Origin: Photobacterium lipolyticum
GTDB taxonomy: Bacteria > Pseudomonadota > Gammaproteobacteria > Enterobacterales > Vibrionaceae
DNA: 33,300 nt
Direction of reading: 5' to 3'
Assembly: GCF_003026475.1 (NCBI RefSeq)
Contig: NZ_PYMC01000028.1
Span: 1-33,300, forward strand
A program made the translations under genes and the position numbers. Shown piece after piece: positions 8,718 through 16,695 of this stretch; within the stretch, counting starts at the first letter, position 1; every line of letters begins with the position of its first letter. The notes under the pieces are model-generated. The model was not told the DNA's origin. It saw only the letters and a program-made list of their open reading frames with translations, and did not search any database.

Positions 8718-10292
8718 ATGACCTTGATGGATTTTTCACAAAGGTTACAGCAAATTTCCGCTAATTCTGATGCATTAACTCAGATTGGCCGTGGCCTAGA
8801 GCGGGAAGCGCTACGTATTACGAATCAAGGTGATTTGTCTGCTCAACCCCATCCTGCAGGTCTGGGATCGGCATTAACCAATAAATGGATCACCACCGAT
8901 TTTGCCGAATCACTGTTAGAGTTTATTACACCGGTCTCACAAGATATTGATCATTTATTGGCCCAGTTAAGTGATATTCACCAGTTTACCTACAGCCAGA
9001 TGGGGGATGAGCGCCTGTGGCCAATGTCAATGCCCTGTTTTGTCGGTAGCGAAGATGATATTACCCTGGCGCAGTACGGCAGCTCGAATACCGGGCGAAT
9101 GAAAACTCTCTATCGTGAAGGCCTGAAACGCCGTTATGGCAGTGTAATGCAGGTTATTTCAGGCGTGCATTTCAACTTTTCGTTTCCTGACTCATTCTGG
9201 CAGCAGCTGTTTGGTGACCAAAGCGCACAAGCGCGTCAGGATTCGGTCTCTGAGGCTTATTTTGGCCTGATCCGTAACTATTACCGTTTTGGCTGGCTGA
9301 TCCCTTACCTGTTCGGCGCATCTCCGGCGTTGTGTGGCTCATTCCTGAGAGATCACGGCTCGGCATCAGATTTTGAAAAACTGGGTAACGGTACTTATTA
9401 TTTGCCGAATGCGACCGCGTTACGGTTAAGTGATCTGGGCTATACCAATAATGCGCAAAGTTCGCTGAAAATCAGTTTTAATGGCTTAGATCAATACCTT
9501 GATGGTCTGAATCAGGCGATTCGCACTCCATCCGACAACTACGCGAATATTGGCGTGAAAGTTGACGGTGAGTACCGCCAGCTGAATAGTAATGTCCTGC
9601 AGATTGAAAATGAGCTGTATGCGCCTATTCGTCCGAAACGTGTGGCAAAAAATGGCGAAAAACCATCAGAAGCCCTTTGTCGGGGCGGGGTTGAATATAT
9701 CGAAGTACGCTCATTGGATGTTAATCCGTTCAGCCCGATAGGTATCACTGAAGATCAGGTCCGCTTCCTTGATATGTTCCTGACCTGGGCGGTGTTGTCA
9801 CCATCTGCCAAAATGGATGATGCTGAGCTGGCTTGCTGGCGGGATAATTGGAATCGCGTTGTTCTTGATGGCCGTAACCCTGAGCTAATGCTGAAAATTG
9901 GCTGTAATGGTGAACGTCTGTTGGCTAAAGAGTGGGGATTACGCGTATTTTCTGAGTTGGAAGACGTTGCCAAGGCGATGGATAATGCGGCGGGGAATGA
10001 TAACTACCAGCAGACGTATCAGCGTTTGAAAGAATGGATTATTCACCCTGAGTTGACGATATCAGCACAGTTACTGGCACAAATCAAACAGCATGAAGGT
10101 ATTGGTGCCGTCGGTAAAAAATTGGCGTCATCGTATAAAGATGAACTCAAGAGCAGAGAGTTTGCTTTTTATAGCAAGAATGAGTTTGAGCAGGAAGTTC
10201 AGGCGTCCGTTGAAAAACAGCAGCTCATTGAGCAAAGTGATACCGTGTCATTCGATGCGTATTTAGAGGATTACTTTGCTTATTTGAAATAA
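8718..10292 (+). CDS. gshA: Glutamate-cysteine ligase
   Basis: This 524-residue enzyme joins glutamate and cysteine with ATP, the first and rate-limiting step of glutathione synthesis in the cytoplasm. It matches the proteobacterial GshA family end to end: RGLEREALRI near the N terminus, WITTDFAESLLEFITP, MGDERLWPMSMPCF, YGSSNTGRMKTLYREGLKRRYG, SGVHFNFSFP, RNYYRFGWLIPYLFGASPA, and IENELYAPIRPKR with EYIEVRSLDVNPFSP. Two starts are possible: the ATG at 8718 with almost no space for a ribosome site, or the ATG at 8727 (MDFSQR), which is better spaced from ACGAGA. A palindrome at 8662-8687 suggests specific control. Size is close to the E. coli enzyme. Confidence 0.96.
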   Translation: MTLMDFSQRLQQISANSDALTQIGRGLEREALRITNQGDLSAQPHPAGLGSALTNKWITTDFAESLLEFITPVSQDIDHLLAQLSDIHQFTYSQMGDERLWPMSMPCFVGSEDDITLAQYGSSNTGRMKTLYREGLKRRYGSVMQVISGVHFNFSFPDSFWQQLFGDQSAQARQDSVSEAYFGLIRNYYRFGWLIPYLFGASPALCGSFLRDHGSASDFEKLGNGTYYLPNATALRLSDLGYTNNAQSSLKISFNGLDQYLDGLNQAIRTPSDNYANIGVKVDGEYRQLNSNVLQIENELYAPIRPKRVAKNGEKPSEALCRGGVEYIEVRSLDVNPFSPIGITEDQVRFLDMFLTWAVLSPSAKMDDAELACWRDNWNRVVLDGRNPELMLKIGCNGERLLAKEWGLRVFSELEDVAKAMDNAAGNDNYQQTYQRLKEWIIHPELTISAQLLAQIKQHEGIGAVGKKLASSYKDELKSREFAFYSKNEFEQEVQASVEKQQLIEQSDTVSFDAYLEDYFAYLK

Positions 10293-10629
10293 CGGCGAGC
10301 TAATCAGTATAAATTGTGACGGAGGTAGGCTTCTATCGTTTTGTTATAAATTTAGGCTGATTTGACAGGGATTTTTGCGTAAGGTCGAACGAGAAAAAAT
10401 TGGGCAGCAGCCATGCTGCCCACAAACAATTTCGCAGGGATGACGACACAATAATTGTTCGTCTTTTTGTTAGACCGCGATAAACACATTTGGTTCAACC
10501 TGAGACCAAATTGAAAAAGGATGTGTGCTACTCAGCGTTTTATCGGCCGTTTGAAGATAAATTAAATCGCTGAAAAATAGTGGTTATTACATTGAAATCA
10601 TTTTGGTACATATTCCAGCGAGTGAAAAT
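10293..10629. other. Structured gap between gshA and the SLT lipoprotein gene
   Basis: This 337-base gap has no gene. It holds a perfect 9-bp hairpin at 10401-10422 (TGGGCAGCA/TGCTGCCCA, loop GCCA), flanked on its left by an A tract as for a minus-strand terminator, and a second hairpin at 10442-10463 followed by T5. An isolated TTGACA is at 10362-10367, without a good -10 box. A small RNA is possible but not shown. Confidence 0.5.
10442..10468 (+). terminator. Possible terminator downstream of gshA
   Basis: The arms GACGA (10442-10446) and TCGTC (10459-10463) pair and extend as ACA/TGT after a one-base bulge. The loop is ATAAT and the stem is followed by TTTTTG. It lies 150 bases after the gshA stop, so it could end gshA mRNA or an independent short transcript. 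Confidence 0.5.
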
Positions 10630-11241
10630 ATGTTTTTGGCTGCGCGCGTAGTTATGCTTTCCGGTTTGGTGTTGGTGCTGAGCGGTTGTGCGACTCCACC
10701 ACCTAAAGATCAATCGAACGTTTGCAATATTTTTCGTGAAAACCCGGATTGGTACGAAGATGCTATCAATATGCAACAAGAGTGGGGGACGCCGATTAAT
10801 GTTGCGATGGCTTTCGTCAAACAAGAAAGTAGCTTTCGTCATGATGCCCGTCCCCCAAAAGACTATCTGCTCGGTTTTATTCCCTGGGGCCGGGTGAGTA
10901 GCGCTTATGGTTATGCTCAGGCACAGGATCCGGCCTGGGAAGACTACCAAAAAGCGACCGGAAACGGTGGCTCCCGAACCGATTTTGGCGATTCGCTGAT
11001 GTTTGTGGGGTGGTATACCCATGAAACTCAGCGTCAGCTAGGGCTGTCTAAATGGGATGCCAATGGCCAGTACCTTGCCTATCACGAAGGACGGGGAGGG
11101 TATCAACGAGGCACCTATAAGAGTAAGCCGACGCTGATAAAAGTCTCTCGTAAGGTGGAGCAACAGGCAAAAAATTATGGTTGGCAATTAAAGCAATGCC
11201 GACAGGAACTGGATGATAATCGCAGCTGGTGGCCGTTTTAA
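10630..11241 (+). CDS. SLT-type lysozyme-like outer-membrane lipoprotein
   Basis: This 203-residue protein has a lipoprotein signal MFLAARVVMLSGLVLVLSGC, with the lipidated cysteine at 20 and no Asp after it, predicting the outer membrane. The mature part resembles soluble lytic transglycosylase domains: VAMAFVKQESSFRHDARPP contains the catalytic glutamate of the ESSF motif, followed by SSAYGYAQAQDPAW. It should cleave peptidoglycan, but activity is inferred. The open frame extends upstream to a TTG at 10603; I chose the ATG at 10630 because it gives a clean signal peptide. It lies between gshA and luxS, as I recall for other Vibrionaceae, 99 bases before luxS. I recognise no gene symbol. Confidence 0.8.
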   Translation: MFLAARVVMLSGLVLVLSGCATPPPKDQSNVCNIFRENPDWYEDAINMQQEWGTPINVAMAFVKQESSFRHDARPPKDYLLGFIPWGRVSSAYGYAQAQDPAWEDYQKATGNGGSRTDFGDSLMFVGWYTHETQRQLGLSKWDANGQYLAYHEGRGGYQRGTYKSKPTLIKVSRKVEQQAKNYGWQLKQCRQELDDNRSWWPF

Positions 11242-11340
11242 TGCGGTGGCCATCATTGCCGAAATGGACATTAGCACCATACTTAAAACAATGGGTATAG
11301 GTAACGTGAGAGAAACTCATAGGCAAAGGAGAAGGAAGTA

Positions 11341-11859
11341 ATGCCGTTATTAGATAGTTTTACCGTCGATCACACACGGATGCATGCGCCTGCGGTACGC
11401 GTGGCGAAAACCATGCAGACGCCGAAAGGCGATACCATCACTGTTTTTGATTTACGTTTCTGCCGTCCTAATATGGATATTTTGAGTGAGCGCGGTATTC
11501 ACACGCTCGAACACCTGTATGCTGGTTTCATGCGTAACCACCTTAATTCCGACCAGGTAGAAATCATTGATATCTCACCTATGGGGTGTCGCACCGGTTT
11601 CTACATGAGTCTGATCGGAACGCCCAGTGAGCAGGATGTCGCGGCGAGCTGGCGTGCGGCAATGGAAGATGTATTGAAGGTTGAATCGCAAGAGCAGATC
11701 CCGGAACTGAACGAGTACCAGTGTGGGACTTATGGCATGCACTCGCTGGATGAGGCGAAAGCGATCGCCAAAAATATTCTGGCACAGGGGATCGATGTTA
11801 ATAAAAACGATGAGTTGGCATTACCGGAGTCGATGCTACACGAGCTTAGCGTTAAGTAA
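11341..11859 (+). CDS. luxS: S-ribosylhomocysteine lyase (autoinducer-2 synthase)
   Basis: This 172-residue cytoplasmic metalloenzyme cleaves S-ribosylhomocysteine to homocysteine and 4,5-dihydroxy-2,3-pentanedione, the precursor of the quorum-sensing signal AI-2. All metal ligands are present: His54 and His58 in HTLEH, and Cys128 in YQCGTYGMH. The catalytic Cys83 is in PMGCRTGFYMS, and Glu57 is kept. Length and N terminus (MPLLDSFTVDH) match the Vibrio enzymes. A very purine-rich ribosome site, AAGGAGAAGGAAGT, directly precedes the ATG. It is transcribed alone or with the lipoprotein gene upstream and ends at a bidirectional terminator shared with yfjD. Confidence 0.98.
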   Translation: MPLLDSFTVDHTRMHAPAVRVAKTMQTPKGDTITVFDLRFCRPNMDILSERGIHTLEHLYAGFMRNHLNSDQVEIIDISPMGCRTGFYMSLIGTPSEQDVAASWRAAMEDVLKVESQEQIPELNEYQCGTYGMHSLDEAKAIAKNILAQGIDVNKNDELALPESMLHELSVK

Positions 11860-11900
11860 TAACAATCGGTATAACAGCGAAAGCGCACAGAATCGAAGAC

Positions 11901-11929
11901 AAAAAAGCCGGCATTGATTGCCGGCTTTG
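11901..11929. terminator. Bidirectional terminator between luxS and yfjD
   Basis: A perfect 9-bp stem (AAGCCGGCA at 11905-11913 with TGCCGGCTT at 11919-11927) has the loop TTGAT. Six A lie on the left, giving a T run for minus-strand yfjD transcripts; three T lie on the right for luxS. Confidence 0.88.
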
Positions 11930-11969
11930 TGCTTATAGACGTGTTCTGTCCTGAAATCGGTTCAGCAAC

Positions 11970-13247
11970 TTAGCCTGTTTTCTTCAACTGGGTTGGAAGC
12001 ACTTTGACCAGTTTGATCATATTCTCTGAGACTTCCATGATTTTCATTTGACGACCGGAGAGTTTAATACTGATCTGGCTATCAGGGATATCTTCTAAAT
12101 GCTCCAAGATCAAACCATTGAGGGTGCGCGGGCCATCAGTCGGAAGATCCCAGTTCAGGCTTTTATTCAGATCGCGAATATTGGCGCTACCTTCAATCAG
12201 TAAGCTGCCATCTGCCTGTGGGGTAATTTCGTCGGCCAGGGTCGGAGAAATAGAGGTCGTAAATTCGCCGACTATTTCTTCCAGAATATCTTCTAAGGTG
12301 ATCAGCCCTTGGATGTCGCCATATTCATCAACAATTAGACCAATACGTTCTTTATTTCGTTGGAATTTTAATAGCTGGATGTTCAGTGGCGTGCCTTCCG
12401 GAATGAAATACACTTCATCCGCAGCCCGAAGCAGGTTCGCTTTACTGAATTCATTTTTTTCCATCATGAGGCGATAGGCTTCACGAACACGCAGCATGCC
12501 GACCACTTCATCGATGGTATCGCGATACAGCACAATGCGCCCATGGGAAGAATGGATCAGTTGTCGAGTGATGGATTTCCAGTCGTCATTAATATTGATG
12601 GCCGCAATGTCGCTGCGCGGGATCATCAGATCTTCGACGGTGACGTTTTCCAAATCTAAAATAGACAGCAACATATCCTGGTGGCGGCGAGGGATAAGGC
12701 CGCCCGCTTCGTCCACAACGGTACGTAACTCTTCAGAGCTAAGCTTCGAATCATTCATATTGTCGACTTTTAAACCCATTAACAGCATGAAGCTATTGGT
12801 AATGCCGTTTACGAACCACACTAGCGGGTAAAGCAGCTTCATCAGAATATTGAGAATAATACTGCTGGCATAAGAGACACGCTCGGGGTAAATCGCGGCA
12901 AGGGTTTTCGGGGTCACTTCAGCAAAGACGAGTACCACCAGGGTTAAGGCACCTGTCGCAATGGCGACACCGAAATCACCATAAAGGCGCATACCAATAA
13001 TCGTGGCAATAGCAGAAGCGAGAATGTTGACCAGGTTATTACCGATCAAGATAAGGCCGATGAGACGGTCGGGGCGAGACAGTAATTTTTCTACCCGCTT
13101 GGCCCCGCGGTGGCCTTGATTTGCGAGGTGCCGCAGCTTATAGCGGTTGAGGGACATCATGCCGGTTTCAGAACCGGAGAAATATCCGGAAATGACGAGT
13201 AGTAATATCAGAAGGGAGAATAATACTCCCGTGGATATGTCGTCCAA
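11970..13247 (-). CDS. yfjD: CNNM/CorC family membrane protein with CBS domains
   Basis: This 425-residue inner-membrane protein is the orthologue of E. coli YfjD (also called CorB). An N-terminal DUF21/CNNM region of about four helices (1-190) contains ISGYFSGSETGMMSLNRYKLRHL and LIGNNLVNILAS. A pair of CBS domains follows (about 205-330; MIPRSDIAAI, DEYGDIQGLITLEDILEEIVGEF), then a CorC_HlyC domain (about 345-420). CNNM proteins are linked to magnesium and cobalt export or homeostasis. The start is a TTG at 13247 with AAGGA about nine bases upstream, and it aligns with the E. coli N terminus. It lies 89 bases after ypjD, probably as a second operon gene. Confidence 0.92.
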   Translation of the reverse strand: MDDISTGVLFSLLILLLVISGYFSGSETGMMSLNRYKLRHLANQGHRGAKRVEKLLSRPDRLIGLILIGNNLVNILASAIATIIGMRLYGDFGVAIATGALTLVVLVFAEVTPKTLAAIYPERVSYASSIILNILMKLLYPLVWFVNGITNSFMLLMGLKVDNMNDSKLSSEELRTVVDEAGGLIPRRHQDMLLSILDLENVTVEDLMIPRSDIAAININDDWKSITRQLIHSSHGRIVLYRDTIDEVVGMLRVREAYRLMMEKNEFSKANLLRAADEVYFIPEGTPLNIQLLKFQRNKERIGLIVDEYGDIQGLITLEDILEEIVGEFTTSISPTLADEITPQADGSLLIEGSANIRDLNKSLNWDLPTDGPRTLNGLILEHLEDIPDSQISIKLSGRQMKIMEVSENMIKLVKVLPTQLKKTG

Positions 13248-13336
13248 AAATCTAGTTCCTTAACGTGTCTGTTAAAATATAGTTGTACTCATTTGAGTAT
13301 GAGTGTCAATGAGAAGTTAGTTGCAACGAGGTGTTT

Positions 13337-14134
13337 TTATCCGCCGATAATGATTTCTTTAACAAAACGACTGCCAAAGTAGGCAAGGGTCAGTAAAAAA
13401 GCACCTACCATGCTGAACCAGACGACCCTGCGGCCGCGCCAGCCGCGATGGTAGTGGCCCCAAAGCAAAGTACTGTAGACTACCCAAGCCAACAGTGACA
13501 ACACCGCTTTATGGGTTTTCCCCTGCGCCAGCATGTCCTGAATAAAGATCAAGCCAGTTATCAAGGTCACCGTTAGTAATGCATTGCCAACCAGAATGAT
13601 CTTGAAAAGCTGCCTTTCGACCATCATTAAAGGCGGTATGTTCGGATTAATCTGCAGGCTTTTTTTGGTTTTTAATTTATGATCTAACCAAGCGAGTTGA
13701 ATGGCATATAAGGTTGCGATCATTAAGGTCGAATATGAGAATAAGGCCAGAGAAATATGCAGCAAGACTTGCGGCTGGGCTTCTAAATGGGTAATAAAGG
13801 CGCCAGGTAATAGCGTAGCTGCCGATAAGTTAATTGCGGCAAAGCTGTATATGATGGGGAGAAGAAACCATACGCGCATACGTAACATTGCAAATGTCGT
13901 TAACGTTGCGATGATCAAGCTGATCAGCGACGCGACATTCAGTATGCTTAGGTTCTGGCCCTGGCCTCCCAGTATTAAATCTTTTAACAGTAGAATATGT
14001 AACGCAATCGCCACTAAGGCTGAAAAAAAGACCGGCTTGATTTTAATACCATTACTATTGGTTAAGCCTGGAACAACCAGACCCAAAGCGAGAAAATAAA
14101 AACAAGCAGCCATTAAGGCAATCAACATATCCAT
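13337..14134 (-). CDS. ypjD: YpjD/CcsA-like integral membrane protein
   Basis: This 265-residue protein with about eight membrane segments belongs to the cytochrome c assembly (CcmC/CcsA) superfamily. It shows the E. coli YpjD pattern: GQNLSILNVASLISL, ITHLEAQPQVLLHISLALFSYSTL, and near the end the WGHYHRGWRGRRVVWF motif with the conserved WG.H. Its function is not established; a haem role is inferred only from the fold. The open frame runs up to a TTG at 14173, but a TATAAT -10 box sits on that codon, so the ATG at 14134 is preferred (MDMLIALMAAC). An ATG six bases further in is also possible. It is divergent from ffh and followed by yfjD, as in E. coli. Confidence 0.88.
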   Translation of the reverse strand: MDMLIALMAACFYFLALGLVVPGLTNSNGIKIKPVFFSALVAIALHILLLKDLILGGQGQNLSILNVASLISLIIATLTTFAMLRMRVWFLLPIIYSFAAINLSAATLLPGAFITHLEAQPQVLLHISLALFSYSTLMIATLYAIQLAWLDHKLKTKKSLQINPNIPPLMMVERQLFKIILVGNALLTVTLITGLIFIQDMLAQGKTHKAVLSLLAWVVYSTLLWGHYHRGWRGRRVVWFSMVGAFLLTLAYFGSRFVKEIIIGG

Positions 14135-14172
14135 AGTAAACTGGTAACTAGTTAAGATGGTTAGAAGGCGCA

Positions 14173-14201
14173 ATTATACCCTGCTCAAACAAGAGTCGCT
14201 A
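14173..14201 (-). promoter_or_regulatory. Probable ypjD-yfjD promoter
   Basis: On the minus strand a perfect -10 box TATAAT (14178 down to 14173) lies 17 bases from a weak -35 TAGCGA (14201 to 14196). Transcription would start near 14166, just upstream of the preferred ypjD ATG. Confidence 0.5.
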
Positions 14202-14232
14202 TCTATACATGAAAGCAGATGCAGGATTGCGG

Positions 14233-14261
14233 TATACTAGCCTATATCACCCACATATAAT
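14233..14261 (+). promoter_or_regulatory. Probable ffh promoter region
   Basis: A perfect TATAAT lies at 14256-14261, 47 bases before the ffh ATG. The -35 is poor. A second -10-like box, TATACT (14233-14238), lies 17 bases upstream of it, so two overlapping starts are possible. Confidence 0.35.
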
Positions 14262-14308
14262 CTATGTGAAGCAGTACTATTATTAGTTGCGTAACGAGCG
14301 AGTAGCAC

Positions 14309-15676
14309 ATGTTCGAAAATTTAACGGAGCGTTTATCGCGAACGCTTAAGAATGTCAGCGGCCGTGGTCGCCTAACGGACGACAACATCAAAGATACGCT
14401 GCGTGAAGTACGCATGGCGTTACTCGAAGCTGATGTTGCGCTTCCTGTTGTACGTGAGTTCGTCAAGCGCGTAAAAGAGCGCGCTGTCGGTACGGAAGTC
14501 TCTAAAAGTCTGACCCCGGGTCAGGAGTTCATCAAAATCGTTCAGGCTGAGCTTGAAATGGTTATGGGTGAATCCAATGAAGCGCTGAACCTCGCTTGCC
14601 AGCCGCCAGCGGTTATCTTGATGGCCGGTCTGCAAGGGGCGGGTAAAACCACCAGTGTCGGTAAGTTAGGTAAAGTACTCAAAGAGCGTGAGAAGAAAAA
14701 GGTTCTGGTTGTTTCTGCCGATGTTTACCGCCCGGCGGCGATCAAACAGCTAGAAACACTGGCAAACGATGTTGGTATCGATTTCTTCCCGTCTTCAGCC
14801 GATCAAAAGCCGGTTGATATCGTTAACGCGGCTGTGGGTCACGGTAAGCTGAAGTTCTACGATGTTGTTATTGTCGATACTGCAGGTCGTCTGCATGTCG
14901 ATGATGTCATGATGGACGAGATCAAAGACGTCCACGCTGCAGCAAATCCAGTTGAAACCTTGTTCGTGGTTGATGCCATGACCGGTCAGGATGCGGCCAA
15001 TACCGCGAAAGCCTTTAACGATGCGCTGCCACTAACCGGTGTGATCCTGACGAAGGTTGATGGTGATGCACGTGGTGGTGCGGCGTTATCCGTTCGCCAC
15101 ATTACCGGTAAGCCGATTAAATTCTTGGGGGTCGGTGAAAAAACTGACGCACTAGAACCGTTCCACCCGAACCGTGTTGCATCACGAATCTTAGGTATGG
15201 GGGACGTACTGTCTCTTATCGAAGATCTAGAGCGTAATGTTGATAAGAGTAAAGCCGAAGAGCTTGCGAAAAAGTTTAAAGAGAAGAAAGGTTTTGATCT
15301 TGAAGACTTCCGCGGCCAGCTTCAGCAGATGAAGAACATGGGCGGCATGATGGGCATGATGGATAAACTGCCCGGCATGTCTCAACTACCTGATAATGTA
15401 AAAGGTCAGGTTGATGACCGGATGTTCCTGCAAATGGAAGCTATTATTAATTCCATGACCAAAGGCGAGCGTGCGCGTCCTGATATTATTAAGGGCTCAC
15501 GTAAGAAGCGTATTGCTATGGGTTCTGGTACCCAGGTGCAAGATGTTAACCGCCTACTGAAACAATTTACCCAGATGCAAAAGATGATGAAGAAAATGCA
15601 AAAGGGTGGAATGAAGAACATGATGCGTAATATGAAGGGGATGATGCCGGGTGGAGGTATGTTCCCAGGGCGTTAA
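14309..15676 (+). CDS. ffh: Signal recognition particle protein Ffh (SRP54)
   Basis: This 455-residue GTPase binds 4.5S RNA and the signal sequences of nascent inner-membrane proteins and delivers ribosomes to FtsY. The N domain (1-90) is followed by the G domain, with the P loop GLQGAGKTTSVGKLG (107-121), DTAGRLH and TKVDGDARGG. The C-terminal M domain (about 325-455) is extremely methionine-rich, ending in repeated MKKMQKGGMKNMM-type segments and GGGMFPGR, and forms the signal-peptide groove. GAGCGAG precedes the ATG. It is followed by the rpsP operon, as in E. coli, but separated by a promoter and hairpin. Confidence 0.98.
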   Translation: MFENLTERLSRTLKNVSGRGRLTDDNIKDTLREVRMALLEADVALPVVREFVKRVKERAVGTEVSKSLTPGQEFIKIVQAELEMVMGESNEALNLACQPPAVILMAGLQGAGKTTSVGKLGKVLKEREKKKVLVVSADVYRPAAIKQLETLANDVGIDFFPSSADQKPVDIVNAAVGHGKLKFYDVVIVDTAGRLHVDDVMMDEIKDVHAAANPVETLFVVDAMTGQDAANTAKAFNDALPLTGVILTKVDGDARGGAALSVRHITGKPIKFLGVGEKTDALEPFHPNRVASRILGMGDVLSLIEDLERNVDKSKAEELAKKFKEKKGFDLEDFRGQLQQMKNMGGMMGMMDKLPGMSQLPDNVKGQVDDRMFLQMEAIINSMTKGERARPDIIKGSRKKRIAMGSGTQVQDVNRLLKQFTQMQKMMKKMQKGGMKNMMRNMKGMMPGGGMFPGR

Positions 15677-15742
15677 GTTGTTCATTTTTATCGGGTTTGA
15701 TCTTTTATTTTTATTTAGCTGGTGAAAAAATAGCTAAAGCTG

Positions 15743-15770
15743 TTGCATTCATCCGCCCAAAGAGTAAAAT
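15743..15770 (+). promoter_or_regulatory. Probable rpsP operon promoter
   Basis: TTGCAT at 15743-15748 and TAAAAT at 15765-15770 are separated by 16 bases. Transcription would start near 15777, giving a leader of about 80 bases that includes the GC-rich hairpin at 15793-15820. Confidence 0.6.
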
Positions 15771-15792
15771 TCCGAGGCTTTATTTTTTGGCA

Positions 15793-15829
15793 CGGGCCCC
15801 GTTTTTTTGAGACGGGGCCGATTTTATTT
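15793..15829 (+). terminator. GC-rich hairpin in the ffh-rpsP gap, terminator or leader attenuator
   Basis: GGCCCCGT at 15795-15802 pairs perfectly with ACGGGGCC at 15812-15819 around a nine-base U-rich loop, with one further C-G pair outside a bulge. The stem is followed by ATTTTATTT. It could end ffh transcripts. Because it also lies downstream of the probable rpsP promoter, it could attenuate the ribosomal protein operon. Confidence 0.65.
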
Positions 15830-15857
15830 ACAGTAATGCAAAACTAAAGAGGACGAT

Positions 15858-16106
15858 ATGGTTACCATTCGTTTGGCACGTCACGGCGCTAAGAAGCGTC
15901 CATTTTACCAAATCGTTGTTGCTGATTCTCGTTGCGCACGCGACGGTCGTAACATCGAAAAAATCGGTTTCTTCAACCCGCTAGCTAAGGGTCAGGAAGA
16001 GCGTCTACGTCTAGACCTAGACCGTGTAAATCACTGGGTTGGTCAAGGCGCAGCTGTGTCTGACCGCGCAGCTAAGCTAATCAAAGACGCTTCTAAAGCA
16101 GCTTAA
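15858..16106 (+). CDS. rpsP: 30S ribosomal protein S16
   Basis: This 82-residue protein opens with the bS16 signature MVTIRLARHGAKKRPFYQIV, then ADSRCARDGRNIEKIGFFNP and LDLDRVNHWVGQGA. It binds 16S rRNA early in 30S assembly. AGAGGA precedes the ATG. Leucine is written mostly as CTA, as expected for a highly expressed Vibrionaceae gene. It is the first gene of rpsP-rimM-trmD-rplS, 29 bases before rimM. Confidence 0.99.
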   Translation: MVTIRLARHGAKKRPFYQIVVADSRCARDGRNIEKIGFFNPLAKGQEERLRLDLDRVNHWVGQGAAVSDRAAKLIKDASKAA

Positions 16107-16135
16107 TTAGCTATATCAGGTAGAAATAGAGAACT

Positions 16136-16669
16136 ATGAGCTCACAAAACCAAGACTTAGTTGTTGTCGGTAAACTGGGTGCCACCTACGGTATCAAGGG
16201 TTGGCTCAAGGTTTTTTCCTACACTGAACAGTCTGAAAGTATTTTCTCCTATCAACCTTGGCTTATTAAAGTCAAAGGTGAATGGAAGCCAATCCAGATT
16301 GAATCCTGGAAAAAGCATGGTCAGGGCATGGTGGCTAAGTTAGAGGGCCTGGACATCCGCGAGGATGCACAACTGTTCACTAACGCTGAGGTCGCTGTAC
16401 ATGCCGATCAACTGCCAGCGTTGTCAGATGAAGAATTCTACTGGCGCGAATTGTATGGCATGTCTGTTTTCACAACCGAAGGTTACGACCTGGGTAAAGT
16501 AACAGACGTCCTGGAAACAGGGTCAAACGATGTATTGGTTGTGAAAGCTAACCTGAAAGATGCTTTTGGACAAAAGGAACGATTAATTCCGTTCCTCGAT
16601 GAGCAGGTCATCAAGTCGATTGATCGCACTGCTCAGCGGATCGAAGTTGACTGGGATCCTGGATTTTAA
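16136..16669 (+). CDS. rimM: Ribosome maturation factor RimM
   Basis: This 177-residue protein binds S19 and helps mature the 3-prime domain (head) of the 30S subunit. An N-terminal RimM beta-barrel (about 8-95; VVVGKLGATYGIKGWLKVFSYTE) is followed by a PRC-barrel domain (about 100-176) containing the family motif EEFYWRELYGMSV and the ending RLIPFLDEQVIKSID. It lies between rpsP and trmD with gaps of 29 and 26 bases, the standard gammaproteobacterial operon. Codon use is less biased than in rpsP and rplS, consistent with lower expression within one transcript. Confidence 0.98.
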   Translation: MSSQNQDLVVVGKLGATYGIKGWLKVFSYTEQSESIFSYQPWLIKVKGEWKPIQIESWKKHGQGMVAKLEGLDIREDAQLFTNAEVAVHADQLPALSDEEFYWRELYGMSVFTTEGYDLGKVTDVLETGSNDVLVVKANLKDAFGQKERLIPFLDEQVIKSIDRTAQRIEVDWDPGF

Positions 16670-16695
16670 CCTCTGGTAATATAGCGAGCGAACAC

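Noticed and set aside
10362..10367. TTGACA as a proven promoter
   Set aside because: No acceptable -10 box occurs 16-18 bases downstream, so it is mentioned only as a possibility.
14135..14173. Upstream extension of ypjD from a TTG
   Set aside because: A TATAAT -10 box overlaps the codon, and homologues start at the internal ATG.
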